64,000 nucleotides of DNA from Aquila chrysaetos chrysaetos (GCF_900496995.4 NW_024470326.1:1-64000), one strand, 5' to 3'. Shown: positions 12,260 through 23,678, numbered from the stretch's first letter. Made by a program: numbers and translations. The notes: generated from the letters alone by a model not told the origin.

Positions 12260-13081
12260 CAGCATCATTCATTCACTCTGGAAGGGACCTTGGCAGGTGT
12301 CTTGACCAACCTCCTGCACAAAGCTGCGTCAGACAAGGTTATTCAGGTCTTTATTTAAACATCTCTTCATCAGGTTCAAGGATCAAGCCTTCACATATTC
12401 TCTGGGAAACAGCTTCCAGCGCTTCACTATCCTCGTGTTGGAAAAGTTTCTCCCTGTATGTGCCCTGACCCTCTCTTTTTCCAGCCCATTGCCTCTTGTC
12501 TTTGTGTCTTGTGCCACGGACATAAGCCTGACTCAGCCTTACTAGGACCAGTGCCATGCTGCTGCCTGTTCCCCCACGACCTTCCTTTCTCCCAGCTGAA
12601 CAAGCCCAGCTCTTTTAGCTTCTTCTCACACGACAAGTGCTTCAGCCCTGATCACCTTGGTGGCCCTCATCTGACCTGGCTCCGGTTTGCCAATGTCTCT
12701 TTGGCACTACAGGGGGCTCAAAACCTCGGGAATTAGTCTGGATATGATGTAAAATGTTCTGAGGAGACAGCGATAATCAATTCCATTGGCTGTGCTCCTG
12801 CTCATGCAGCCCTTGATTCTGTTGGTCGTCTTTGCTGGTTCATCTTTTGCCTCCTGGCACCCAAGGACCACCAGAGCCTTTCCCACAGAGCTGCTACCCA
12901 GCCATGCAGCCCCTTGCCTCCCTCATTGCAGGGGCTTGGTCTGCTTTAGGGGCAGGACTTGGGATTTGTCCTTATTGGATAGCATGCAGTTCTCTTTTGG
13001 CCCATCCCTCCAGCATGCCTATGTCCTTTGGGAAGGCAGCTCTGCCCTCCAGTGCAGTGTCTGCTCTCCTCAGTGGGATGG
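12260..13081 (-). mobile_element. CR1 LINE 3' region
   Basis: This shows the usual reversed CR1 3' signature: a GGAAGGGACCTT-like start near 12280, then the conserved non-coding landmarks toward CCAGCTGAACAAGCCCAGCT near 12590 and TGTGCTCCTGCTCATGCAGC near 12790. The LINE therefore runs on the minus strand, 3' end to the left. It is cut at 13081 by an LTR beginning TGTCCTGG. Confidence 0.8.
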
Positions 13082-13380
13082 TGTCCTGGTTTGGCTGGGA
13101 TAGATTTCTTCTTCCTAGCAGCGGGTACAGTGTTATGTTTTGGGTTCAGTATGAGAAGAATGTTGGTAAGACTGATGTTTTCAGCTGTTGCTAAGTAGTG
13201 TTTAGGCTAAAGTCAAGGATTTTTCAGCTTCTGATGCCCAGCCAGGAAGAAGGCTGGAGTGGCACAAGAAGTTGGGAGGGCACACAGCCAGGGCAGCTGA
13301 CCCAAACTGGCCAAAGGGTTATTCCATACCATGTGACATCATGTCTAGCATATAAACTGGGGGGAGTTGGCCTGGGTGGG
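13082..13380 (+). mobile_element. ERVL-type LTR, 3'-truncated
   Basis: It starts TGTCCTGGTTTGGCTGGGAT at 13082, the canonical opening of this LTR family, and runs through the GGGCAGCTGACCCAAACTGG landmark near 13295. It is broken at 13380 by the next LTR. I did not find its missing 3' part beyond the gammaretroviral remnant, so it was lost or lies in unrecognisable form. Confidence 0.75.
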
Positions 13381-13788
13381 TGTTACGGATGCACGACTAA
13401 CTAACGGCCAACTTAAGAATCCCCAAGATTTATAAGTGATGGCTCAAAATGCGCATATCACTCACCTCAAAGCTGAGGGCTCTCTCCCTCAAGGAGTTAC
13501 CTCGGGCGGTGCCCCGACCCGAGGGGGAGTCCCCACTGCAGACCCACTGCTCCGAGGAGGACTGCCAACGTGTCCTCCGGCAGGACCCCGTTTATACCCC
13601 TGTCGAATCTGACCTGTGGTCATTTAATTCTATTGGCTAGGAGGGTCATCTCAGTGTACCTGGCGCCCTTCAGTTGGCCAGTTCAAATCTCAGCCTGCAG
13701 CCTCCAGGGTTTCCTTCCCCTTCTCCCTGCCTGGAGAAGTTTTGTTTCCTGCTGGCGGGATGGGGGGGGTGGGGAATGTACTGCCACA
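13381..13788 (-). mobile_element. 3' LTR of the gammaretrovirus-like ERV
   Basis: On the minus strand it would begin TGTGGCAGTACATTCC and end CCGTAACA. It contains a CCAAT box (ATTGG on the plus strand near 13632) and a TATA box (TTTATACC on the plus strand near 13590) in the expected order. The U3 start at 13788 is a best guess, since no clear polypurine tract was seen next to it. Confidence 0.6.
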
Positions 13789-14608
13789 GTCCTTCATGGG
13801 AAGGTGAGTGGACCACATACCATCACTACTCACCCAAACTGTTAGTCCTAAACTTTCCACCTGTCCTTTAATACAGTCAATTCCAGGCCCAATTCTCCTT
13901 CCATTATTAAGAGGGGACCAAGCATCATTTAAAACATTACTATAATTTCTACAAGCACATCCTCATCTTAGAGCTTTAGCTACTGGATAAAGTCTTTGAA
14001 CTTCTGGGTCAGAAGAATTACAAGTATAGACTTTCGTACAGTTCCATTTAGGTTGTGATTTTCTCTGTTTGTCTAGTCCAATCTAAATTCCCATAGATAG
14101 TTCTGGTTCTGGGTGGATCTAATAAGGGCCCTGTAACTCCAGTAAATTCCAAACACCATTCTCTATTTTGAATATGATCCCAAGTTCCTCTCTGCACTTG
14201 TCTCCATGATTTTGGCAATTGGCAGCTCCAAGGGGTGTTTGTACAAGTTTCTTCTGAAGGATGATAAATTAATTCTTTTGCTCATGAGGTGGATGGTTTG
14301 GTAATGTTGCAATTCAAAATGCTATAATTCCTCCTTTCAAAGTTTAAAGAATAATTGCCATCCAAATCCATCCAATTTAATCTGTTAAACTGATTCTCAT
14401 TGTCCCACATCTTTTCCCAAGTTTTGGTTAGATTCAATGTCAATATTCCCCATGGAATTGGATTTTCAGCTGACTTTGGAATCGGAAGGCAGGCTGTTAT
14501 TGAGGTTAAATTTTGTACCTTCGCAAAACCTTGAATCAATTGTATAACTAGATTGTCTTTTATCAAAATCACAGGAACGACTAATATCAGGATTAGTAAT
14601 TCAGACAA
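13789..14608 (-). pseudogene. env: env remnant (gammaretrovirus-like ERV)
   Basis: A 108-codon open frame at 14282-14608 begins with a hydrophobic stretch like a signal peptide (LLILILVVPVILI) and is followed by a surface-subunit-like region with several N-linked glycosylation sites (NLT, NYS, NIT). Downstream (14280 to 13790) the frame continues only with stops and shifts. No transmembrane-subunit fusion or immunosuppressive region was recognised before the LTR, so most of the TM part appears deleted. Assignment as env rests on position between integrase and LTR and on general features. Confidence in the subtype is low. Confidence 0.6.
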
Positions 14609-14630
14609 TAATCATTTTGTTTATCTTATA

Positions 14631-14831
14631 CTACGGATTCTTTTTGATGTCAGTTCGTGATTCTGCCTTTGTAATTTTACATCTACTATTATTTATCTTA
14701 TGTTTAGGACAACTTAAAAGAAAATATGTAAAACCTGTAACACACAAAAGGATTACTGCCCCTGACAATATCCCTAGTAACAACCCCAATATTATAAGCT
14801 TTACACAATTGTTCTCCCAAGTGCATAGCAT
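14631..14831 (-). other. Small hydrophobic open frame between integrase and env
   Basis: A 66-codon frame with one long hydrophobic segment (residues about 11-40) followed by a basic tail. It lies between the integrase end and the env start. It could be a displaced env membrane-anchor piece, or chance. It is not a recognised accessory gene. Confidence 0.3.
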
Positions 14832-14836
14832 GAAAC

Positions 14837-15660
14837 TTATTTATAGGTTTTCAATTTCAAAGGACCGGTTTCTTTAGACTTCCAATTCCCTGTTGGTGCT
14901 TTCTTTACTCTTGAATAGTGAAGCCAAGGTCCTTTTCCCCAAACCTTTGCTGCTGTATATGTTGTTAAAAGTACTTGATACGGTCCTTTCCACTTCTCAG
15001 CTAGTGGTTCTGCAGTCCACGACTTTACGTATACCCAGTCTCCTGGTTGGAAGGGATGCACTGCTGTGTCCAATTCTAAGGGTCCAGCTGTGGAGACATA
15101 CTGACGAAGTTCTTGTAAAGAGTTTCCTAAAGAAATCATAACACCCTTTAAAGACATATCTCCGAAAGCGCTCAAGGTATTTGGAACATAGGACCCTTGA
15201 TATGGTCTCCCATATAACATTTGATAAGGACTTAAATTTCCTTTCCCTTTTGGCTGTACTCTGATTCTTAATAGAGCCATGGGTAATGCTTTAACCCATG
15301 TAAGCGAGGTTTCCTGACAAATTTTACTCAGCTGTTGCTTGAGAGTGTAGTTCATTCTTTCTACTTTCCCACTTGCTTGCGGTCTATATGGGGTGTGATA
15401 GTCCCAATCTATAGACAATACCTTGCTCAACTGTCTTACAATCTTTGCTATAAAATGAGGGCCATTGTCAGATGACATTCCTACAGGGACCCCAAATCTT
15501 GGTATGATCTCTTTGAGCAAGACTTTAACTACTTCTCTTGCTTTGTTGGTGCGGCAAGGGAAAGCCTCAGGCCACCCAGTGAAAGTATCAAAGAGAACTA
15601 GGATATATCGATATCCTTCTTTTCAGGGCAATTCTGTAAAATCAGTTTGCCAGCATTCTT
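14837..15660 (-). pseudogene. pol: Integrase region of pol (gammaretrovirus-like ERV)
   Basis: Integrase inserts viral DNA into host chromosomes. The three catalytic acidic residues are readable in order: Asp in QTDFTELP (about 15640), Asp in SSDNGPHF (about 15470) and Glu in GKVERMN (about 15360). [10 protein letters not shown] motif and a [10 protein letters not shown] motif near the C-terminus fit the gammaretroviral C-terminal domain. The longest open stretch is 227 codons (14837-15520). A stop lies just after the TELP motif near 15624, so the gene is inactive. Confidence 0.87.
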
Positions 15661-17101
15661 CTGGAGAATTTCCTTGTTTCGTAATTCCAAAAGTAATCTT
15701 ATTACTGGTTTGGGGATTATTGCGTATACAAATTTCACATCCCATTGTAATTGTTCAAATAATCTTTGTCATATCTCTACTCAAAATACACTTTGTAAAT
15801 GCTTAACACAAGGTTTTCTGTTCCCCAATGTACTTTGCTATGTTCAGCCCGGGCAATTTCTCTCATGATTGCGGGTGGGACTATTATTTGACCTGTTGGT
15901 GTTACAGCCCATCCCTGGTTCATTTTTATTAGCCTGCAATCTAATAATTAATTCTTCATCTTTTTCATTATAAGTTAATGAATATATTATATGAATATTA
16001 ATGAATATATTATAAGTTAATATCTTTAGGTAAATTTACACTTTTCTCTGGAACTAGTGCTAGGATGCCTTTTTCTGCAGCATCTTTAGCAGCTCTATCA
16101 GCCAATCAGTTACCTGTTTCAGGGACAGTCCTACCTGACTGATGTGCTTTACAGTGCATTATCATGACTGCTGTTGGCTTTTGAATGGCTTCTAACAATT
16201 TCAGTATTTGCTCTGCATGCTGAAAGGTGGTTCCTTGTGCAGATAACAGTCCTCTTCTTCCCTATTGCTCCATGTGCATGTCCTACTCCAAAAGCACACT
16301 TTGAGTCTGTCCAAATGTTGACTCGCTTTCTTTGACTTAGTTCCAGTGCTCAAGTGAGAGCTATCAATTCAGCCTTTTGGTCAGATACATTTGAAGGCAA
16401 AGCTCGTGATTCAATTACCTTCTCAGTAGTGGTTGCCGCATATCCTGTTAAGCGTTTTCCATCATGGATGAAACTGCTTCCGTCGGTATATAGTTCCCAA
16501 TCCGTCTCTTCCAGTGGCGCATCTTGGAGATCTGGTCGGCTGGAGTAGACTTCTTCAATTGTCTGGAGCCAATCATGTTCCAGTTCTCCTTCAACTTGAT
16601 CAGTTGTTTAAAAACACAGCAGGTGTTAACGATAGTAGTAGTTTTTAAGTAAACATCGTCTTGCTCCAGCAACACCACTTGGTATTTCAGCATTCTACTA
16701 AGGGATAACCAATGCCCCCCTTTCTGTTCAAGCACAGTGATCACCATGTGGGGAACATACACTGTAATTCTCTGTCTTAGGGTGAACTTGCGAGCTTCTT
16801 GGATCAATAGCACAGTTGCAGCGACTGGCTCTCAGACAACCAGGCCATCCCAGGCAAACATTGTCTAATTGCTTGAGAAGTAGGCCACAGCTCGCCGACT
16901 TGGTCCCAGATATTGGACCAGGACACCCAGAGCTATACCTTTTCTTTCATGAGTAAAGAGTTGCTCCCTGCAAGGCCCTGAGCTGGCAGTGCTACTCTGC
17001 AGAGTAAGGGCGTTGCAGAGCCCTTGGGCCACGGGGGTGACCCCACACTGGCCGTGCTGATCAGGCTGGAAGCAGATCCCTTCCCATGGGTCTGTGGACA
17101 A
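15661..17101 (-). pseudogene. pol: RT connection and RNase H region of pol (gammaretrovirus-like ERV)
   Basis: The right end (16865-17101) reads as the RT connection, with ERKGIALGVL and a GPSRRAVAYFS motif. Next (16448-16813) comes the segment with LRQRITVYVPH and WLSLSRMLKYQ, typical of the gammaretroviral connection. RNase H follows around 15900-16450, with a HCKAHQSG motif and an LADRAA motif close to a stop. AT-rich short repeats near 15970-16020 disrupt it further. RT fingers and palm are missing because the element stops at about 17101. Confidence 0.8.
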
Positions 17102-17854
17102 TCAAAGGGCATTCCAACTGTCTCAGGAAGTGTTCAAGGGCTGTCACTGGATCCAGCCCATGGCTTCTCATTGAAGGTGACATGAAACCGCGCTCTAGTC
17201 TCCCTTCCCCATTCCTGCTGTGCCCCCACTGCCTCTCCTGACATTGCAGAGTCCTCGTTAGCCCTGGTTAGCTTATCCGTCCTTTGCTTTGACATTATTG
17301 TGAAATCTATCCAGTGTGTACCCAACACTGGTGCGTGTCCTGGTGGCTCCTGATACCTCCCTGAAGGGCATGAGTCAGTCAGCAGCCCTTCCACATGTGA
17401 CAGTCCCCAGCAGATGCCTCTATCCCATTCAGGATCTCCAGTGGCACTGGGCACTCACAGGTGAGGACTCAGTCCAGCCCTCCTCTTACACAACACCCCA
17501 TTCCCTCATCCCCTCAGCCCATGCAGCACCCAAGCACAACAGCAAGTCCTTTCAGCCTGCAATTCCCTGAGTGTATTCCGTACCCCCCGTTTGGGAAAAA
17601 AAGCCCAAGCTTCACACACGGCACTGAGGAGATCTCCTTTTATTACAGAGATGTCACAAAGGAGGTCAAATGTAGCATGGTGACAGACTCATTTACAGAA
17701 GGTCTCTGGGTCAGATAGACTCAGTTTCATCCTCTGGAGAAGCAGGACGAAAGCAAATATTTGTGTACAGGCATGTTTATAACAGATACAATGACCACTA
17801 GACAGACGTTGCCTGAGATAATTGTGAGATTGCTTTTGAGGAGAGGAGGACACC
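17102..17854. other. Unassigned spacer and 3' flank of the second OR pseudogene
   Basis: No gene or repeat family was recognised. The part nearest 17854 is the 3' flank of the minus-strand OR copy. Confidence 0.45.
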
Positions 17855-18792
17855 TCATTGCTGCTGAAATATCATTGGTAGAATCATTTTCTTGAGAGCA
17901 TCCTGGATCTCCTTGTTCCTCATGCTGTAGATGAGGGGGTTCACAGCTGGAGGCACCACCGAGTACAGAACTGACACTATGAGATTTAGAGCTGGGGCAG
18001 AGGTGGAGGGGGGGCTTCAGGTAGGCCACCATGGCAGTGCTGACAAACAGGGAGACCACAGCCAGGTGAGGGAGGGCACGTGGAAAAGGCTTTGTGCTGT
18101 CCCTGCTTGGAGGGGATCCTCAGCACGGCCCTGAAGATTTGCCCATAGGACAGCACAATGAGAACAAAACACCCAAATGCTAAACAAGCACTAACTACAA
18201 GAAGCCCAATTTCCCTGAGGTAGGCATCTGAGCAGGAGAGCTTGAGGATCTGGGGGACTTCACAGAACAACTGGTCCACAGCATTGCCTTGGCAGAGGCG
18301 TACTGAAAATGTATTCCCAGTGTGCAGCACAGCATGGAGAAACCCACTGCCCCAGGCAGCTGCTGCCATGTGGACACAAGCTCTGTTGCCCAGGAGGGTC
18401 CCGTAGTGCAGGGGTTTGCAGATGGCAACGTAGCGGTCATAGGCCATGATGGTGAGAAGGGAGGACTCTACTGACAAGAAAAGGAGAAAGAAAATGATCT
18501 GTGCAGCACATCCCAAGTAGGAAATAGCTCTAGTGTCCCAGAGGAAATTGGCAATGGATTTGGGAACAGTGGTGGAGATGGCACCCAGGTCGAGGAGGGC
18601 GAGGCTGAGGAGGAAGAAGTTCATGGGTGCGTGGAGGTGGTGGTCACAGGCTACAGCGGTAACGATGAAGCTGTTTCCCAGGAGGGCAGCCAGGTAGATG
18701 CCCAGGAAGAGCCAGAAGTGCAAGAGCTGCAGCTCCCGTGTATTTGCAAACTCCAGGAGGAGGCACTGGGTGATGGAGCTGCTGTTGGACAT
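17855..18792 (-). pseudogene. Olfactory receptor pseudogene (OR14-like), second copy
   Basis: The ATG at 18792 starts MSNSSS, the same start context as the intact receptor. The frame is open through TM1 to TM5, with PMNFFL, MAYDRYVAICKPLHY and a SYGQIF motif near the end of TM5. It shifts inside the TM6 motif (KAFSTC then out of frame, near 18085). The correct frame reappears for FVSTAMVAYLKPP, then shifts again before VVPPAVNPLIYSMRN, and ends at a stop at 17855-17857 after an extended tail (about 20 residues past YSMRN). Two frameshifts in the last third make it a pseudogene; the first two thirds are well preserved, so decay looks recent. An in-frame ATG at 18879 lies upstream of the likely splice acceptor and is not the natural start. 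Confidence 0.93.
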
Positions 18793-20149
18793 GTGCTTCC
18801 TCTGACCATGAGGGCCTGTCTTTGGAGGAAAAGGCAGTGGCAAGTGAGGACTGACTTCTCTTAACAAAACCAATCCCATCTCTCACAGAAACCTCCACAC
18901 TGCATCTGTCCTTCCAGGAAGACTATCTTGCAGCTCCCTCATTTGAGCTCTGGCTTGTCCTGGCTGAGGGTGCAGTAGGGAGCAGGTCAATCTGCTGTGG
19001 GCTCTGGAGGAGTTAGTCCTGCTGTGTACCAATAGGCAAATAGGAGCCAGGAGTGATGTCGGGTTAAATCCACTCCTGAGATCAAATGGATTTCAGCATT
19101 GACCCTCCAGAGTCACCCTACTGCAGAGAAGACCTGTGCTGATTTTTTGATTGTTTTGTTCCTGTTCTACCTCTCGTATCTGAGGAGTGGTTTTTTGAAG
19201 GCAGACATCCTTCACATTTCTTCTACACGGCAAGTGCTATCTTGAGAGTCCTGGGAGGCAAAGGGACAGACCCTTGGTACAGCGTGAGGATGGCTGGTCT
19301 GTCCATCAGCCTTGCTCTCAGCTGCCCTGGGCTCACTTGTCTCATAGCTGGAGCATGACCACACTCAGATGTTCCTCTGAAAGGAAATTGGATACTGCTC
19401 AGACCTGAGGAATCCTGTTTCAAAGTGCAGGTGACCTTCACACTTCTCTCCCCAGTGATGAGCTAAGCACTTCTGGATGCCCTGAAGTTAGGGTGTCTTG
19501 AGAGGAGAGTCAGCTTTATCCCCACCCCAGGGACTGCTTTGCTCAGAGACCCACAGGGTAGAAGGGGGTTTGGGCACCTTGCTCCCGTGGACAGATCTAC
19601 CTGGCAGGACCTGAACCCCCCATCCCCAGAGAGCCTGAAAACAAGAACAGCAGCACAGGGGTGGGTGGAGAAAAAGGGAGAAACATCCCAATGCTTCTGC
19701 CAAGGGAGGCAAGGCCAGGAAGGGACAGAGGGGCACTCAGGAGAGTCCTTTATGTGACCTATGGCTGCAGAGGAGGCAGCTGCTGCCTGAACCCCATAGC
19801 TCTGAGGGCAGAGGCTTTACTAGGTGGCAGAGGAGACCAGGGGCCTTTTTAGGGGAAAAGCATGTTCCCTGAATGGCTGACAGGGAGGTCTCGCAGCCTT
19901 TGCCATTAGCCTGTTCCTCTCACCTCTTGCCCATGTCTCTGCTGCCTGGAGCTGTTGCTGCCAGGAGCTGTTTCTCTGTTCCCACGTCTCCTCCCTGTTA
20001 GTGCTCACAGACCCAGTGCCACCAGCTGTGTGCTCAGCTCTGCCCTGTAGGCACCTCCTGGCAGCAGGGCACTGCCCAGGGGCAGCTCTCTGTTGGAAAG
20101 CCCTCAGGGGCAGATCAGATACACCCTCAAGAGACCACAGGAGTGACAG
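18793..20149. other. 5' flank of the second OR pseudogene
   Basis: The portion next to the OR (18800-18960) carries, on the minus strand, a splice-acceptor-like tract ending about 20 bases before the ATG, similar to the other OR copies. The part near 19500-19640 matches the flank of the left-arm OR (CCATCCCCAGAGAGCCTGA at both 3970 and 19618). This shows OR copies were duplicated with more than 1 kb of 5' flank. No gene is recognised in the rest. Confidence 0.55.
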
Positions 20150-20388
20150 GGCTTAAAGAAGGCAGTCAGGAAGTTGACAAAAAGCGATGAGTCAGATTGG
20201 CTAGGAAATATGTTCGAGGGTTGGGGATTGTCTGGATGGTTGATATCTCTGCTCAAGACTGTGGGGGTAGTGATCTTGATTGTGATAACTGTGCTCCTAA
20301 TGTTGCCCTGTCTTCTCAGCCTTCTGCAAAGGGCCCTGCAGAGGGCTGCCGGAGCAATATTTTTAGCACAAATACAAAAAGGGGGAAT
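20150..20388 (+). pseudogene. env: env transmembrane tail of an ERV
   Basis: The frame reads a WGLSGWLISLLK motif followed by a long hydrophobic membrane anchor (about 20255-20330) and a short cytoplasmic tail. The polypurine tract AAAAAGGGGGAAT (20376-20388) lies directly before an LTR. The anchor pattern resembles the env at 53758-55209 and a short env tail at 53440-53570, so they are related alpha/beta-type env proteins. Everything upstream of the membrane-proximal region is missing. The frame runs on into the LTR, which is not meaningful. Confidence 0.75.
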
Positions 20389-20626
20389 TGTCAGGGAACG
20401 TAGCGAATCTGCCGAATGCCTGGCGGTGCATGAGCAGAGTGACCTTGAGCAGCTTGTGGTGTATCCTTGAGAGTCTGGAAAGTCCCGAGCAAGGGACTTA
20501 GTTACTAACTAAACCAATCATATATGAACACATACTCTGAAGAAAGTTATAAAAAAGCTTGTTAGAACAATAAAGTAGCCATTTTTGCACAATCTGATGT
20601 TTGTCGTGTCCATCTCTATTGCGACA
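20389..20626 (+). mobile_element. Short 3' LTR (238 bp)
   Basis: It begins TGTCAGGGAACG and ends TTGCGACA. It has a TATA box (TATAAAA, 20548-20554) and a polyadenylation signal (AATAAA, 20569-20574) in proper order. Length and ends resemble the 282 bp LTR at 23395, which also ends GCGACA. It is the 3' LTR for the env tail just upstream. The right neighbour is CR1, so this ERV end lies in or beside CR1. Confidence 0.85.
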
Positions 20627-22110
20627 GTGCCATACTGCTGTGTCTTCTGCCAAGACCTTCCTTCCTCTAGGATGAACAAGCCCGAGCTCTCAGCCTCTTC
20701 TCACAGCACATGTGCGCCAGCCCTGACCACCTTAGAGGCCCTCCAGTGAACTTTCTCCAGTTTGCCAGTCTCTCTCTGTCATGGTGGGGGGTAAAAAACT
20801 AGAGAAGTAATCTGGATGAGCTTTAAAAAGTGCTGAGCAGAGGGGGATAATCCCTTCCACTGACTGTGCTCCTGCTAACGCAGCCCAGGACACAGGTGAC
20901 CACCTTTGCTGATGGCTCACATTTTGCCTAGTGAAATCCAGGGACCACCAGAGCCTTTCCCACAGAGCTGCTTCCCATGCAGGCAGTCCCTGGCCTGTAT
21001 CATTGCAGGGGCTTTATCCACCTCAAGGACAGGACTTTAGCTTATGTTCCTGCTGGCCCATCCATTGGCCACAGGAAACTGTGCAATGGCAGCCCTGGCT
21101 TCAGTGTAGTGTGTGCTCTCCTCAATAGGGTGTCATCTACAAATGTTCTGAAAAAGCACTCTCTCATCTCCTCCGGGTCATTATAAACATGTTAAACAGG
21201 GCAGGTGTCAGCATAGACCCCTGCAGGACCCTACTGGCTAGATGCCTTCAGGCAGAGTACCATGCATGGACCATGTCCCTCTGAGCCCAACTGTCCAGGT
21301 GTTTTTTTAACCACTTACCCATCCATGCAGACTGTAATATGCTAATTTGGACACAAGATGAGGAGGATGCTGAATGCTTTTCTGACTTCCAGGTAAAAGA
21401 GAGCACTCTCTCAATCTCTCCAGCAGTCTGGTCCTTTCTTTACAGAAAGCAAAGAGGATGACCAGGTACAACCTCTCCTGTGTAAATCCAGGCACCTTGT
21501 CTTTCACACACCCAGAAATGGGATCTGGGTGGACACACTCTGGGGGACAGCCTTTAGTTCCCCTGCTCATCCTTTGGGCATTTCTGAAAGGTGCAGGCAA
21601 CTTTGGGGTTCTGCCAGTCATCAGATAATTCCCTCATTCTCCATGACCTTTCAAAGGCAATGGAGAGTGACCTCACTGTGACATTGGCTTGCCCTCTCAG
21701 CTCCCTCAGCTGCCGCCCCACCTGTCTCATAGACTGGTAAGGATTGTGTTTGCTCAAGGACCCCTGATTTGAGCCACATCCTTTGCTGGTTGTTCTCCTC
21801 CAGTGTCCTGCCTCAAGCCAGAGGCCTGGGAGACCTTGCTGGGGAAGACTGAGGCAAAGAGGACATGGAGTATCTCAGATCTACCTACACTTGTTGTTAC
21901 TAAACTCAGCAGTGGCCACACAGTATCTTTGCTTCTCCTTTAACAGTTCCTGAAGTAGTAACCACTCATTATGGTGCCCTCGAATTGCCTTTCAAGTTTA
22001 GATTGAATTGTGGTCTGGACTGTTGCTGAGCTTGGAGGATGCTGTTCTTGAAGACCAGCTGTACTGAGCTCCAGGCAGCAGCTACATGGGCAGAGAGTGT
22101 GAAGGAGCTG
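20627..22110 (-). mobile_element. CR1 LINE fragment(s)
   Basis: Reversed CR1 landmarks run left to right: AGGATGAACAAGCCC near 20670, GACCACCAGAGCCTTTCCCA near 20943, GTGTCATCTACAAATGTTCTG near 21131 (3' ORF2/UTR region), CATGACCTTTCAAAGGCAATG near 21640, and at 21725-22110 the linker region also present in both arms (for example GTTGTTCTCCTCCAG near 21790). The jump between these parts suggests internal deletion. No intact frame remains. Confidence 0.75.
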
Positions 22111-22728
22111 CTCCGAGAAATGCCATGAGAGGAGGGCATCCTGACATCCCCTGCAGTTCAGACAACTTCCCCGTAGCAAGCCCTTGGACTCCTCTCCCAC
22201 CCAGCACAGCCTCTGTCCCCAAGGCCACAGGGTCTAGGGCATGAATCACCTCCTCCGCAGCTCGACCTCCAGTCTAGAAGTGCGTGTGTCCTACAATCAA
22301 TACACAACAAACAGGCTAAAAGGGAGGTGGAGAGCACAGCTGGGTGGCTTCAGCACATGCCTGCCTTCCTCCCCTTGCTTCGTTTTTTCAGACCGTAGTC
22401 ATATTACTATTTTTTTTCCCCACCTGTCTGCCATATTCTTGATCTCTGGAGTTGGCATGGGGGTGCGGGTCAGCTTCTATTCTGACTCTGACTCTGGGGG
22501 TCCTGCCCCAGAGATGTCCTCATGGAAACGAGGTGTCTAAGCTGCCTTATAAATGGTCAGGAAGCATGTCATTCGTTGGTAGGGTTGGGGAATGAGCTGA
22601 CTTTTTCCTCATTCAGCTCAGGGAGGGAGATTTCTATGAGAAATGGCATGGGGTTGTCCTTGGAGAAGTCTCTCCTAATGTCACTGCCTTTTACTCCTTG
22701 AACAGGTTCCCATGCTCAGAGGAAGAAA
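22111..22728. other. 5' flank of the third OR copy
   Basis: The last ~120 bases resemble the region upstream of the second OR pseudogene (both contain CACTGCCTTTT before a splice-acceptor-like AG at about 22705). No other feature was recognised. Confidence 0.55.
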
Positions 22729-23330
22729 ATGTCCAAGAGCAGCTTTATCACTGAGTTCCTCCTTCTGGCATTTGCAGACACGTGGGAGCTGCACCTCTTG
22801 CACTTCTGGCTCTTCCTGGGCATCTACCTGGCTACCCTCCTGGGAAACGGCCTCATCATCACCGCTGTAGTCTGCAACCACCACCTCCACACCCCCATGT
22901 ACTTCTTTCTCCTTAACCTCTCCCTCCTCGGCTTGGGCTCCATCTCCACCACTCTCCCCAAAGCTATGGCCAATTCCCTGTGGGACACCAGGGCCATCTC
23001 CTACCAAGGGTGTGCTGCCCATGTCTTTTTGTTTGTTTGTTTTCTGTCCTACAACAGAGTTCTATCGTCTCACTGTCATGGCCTATGACCGCTACATTGC
23101 CATCTGCAAGCCCCTGCGCTATGGGACCCTCCTGGGAAGCAGAGCTTGTGCCAACATGGCAGCAGCCGCCTGGGGTAGTGGTTTCCTTTAGGCTGTGCTG
23201 CACACAGCCAATACATTTTCACTACCACTCTGCCAAGGCAGTGCTCTGGACCAGTTCTTCTGTGAAATCCCCCAGATCCTCAAGCTCTCCTGCTCTTTAC
23301 TTCTGTCTCAGGGAAGTTGGGCTTCTTGTG
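22729..23330 (+). pseudogene. Olfactory receptor pseudogene, truncated after TM5 start
   Basis: It starts MSKSSFITEF at 22729 with open frame through TM1-TM2 (GNGLIIT, PMYFFLLNLS) up to about 23050. A shift follows within TM3, and the MAYDRY-equivalent and CKPLRYGTLLG motifs are readable only in another frame (about 23080-23130). A TAG replaces a codon after GSGFL near 23189. The C-rich KLSCS segment near 23285 is still readable, but TM6 and TM7 are absent. A short unmatched stretch and then an LTR at 23395 follow. It is clearly dead. Its plus orientation is opposite to the OR at 17855-18792. Confidence 0.9.
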
Positions 23331-23394
23331 GTTGTGGAGGACCTCGGCTGGACTGAGGGGCCTGGGGAGGATATTGACCTTGACAAGATTACAG

Positions 23395-23676
23395 TGTTCC
23401 CGTGAGAGAATAAGAAAGGATGAGAAGCATGCCTGGGAAACTAAGTTTAAGGAATGTGTTGACCGTTTGCAGTTGTGATAAGGAACCTGAAAAAGTCACC
23501 CAATGAGGGGTGAAAAAAACAACTTCTGACAACTTTCTAACCAATAAGGGACAGACATATGTAGAAGGTAACAAGTATAATGGGTATAAATTTGCTGGCT
23601 TGTAGTAATAAAAAAAACCTTCTTTGCTTGTAGTATAAGAATGCGTACGTGTCGTTTGTCCGTCTCGACCGCGACA
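23395..23676 (+). mobile_element. 5' LTR (282 bp)
   Basis: It opens TGTTCCCGTGAG and ends CCGCGACA. It has a TATA box (TATAAA, 23585-23590) and a polyadenylation signal (AATAAA, 23607-23612) only 17 bases apart, so R must be very short. The PBS begins two bases after it. Ends and compact size resemble the LTR at 20389-20626. Confidence 0.9.
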
Positions 23677-23678
23677 AT

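Larger units (their letters stand above)
13381..17101 (-). mobile_element. Gammaretrovirus-like ERV, 5'-truncated
   Basis: In coding order (right to left) it holds the end of the RT connection, RNase H, integrase, an env start and one LTR. Gag, protease and most of RT are absent, as is the 5' LTR; the remnant simply ends near 17101. All reading frames are interrupted. It lies between ERVL-type LTR sequence on the left and unrelated DNA on the right. Confidence 0.8.
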
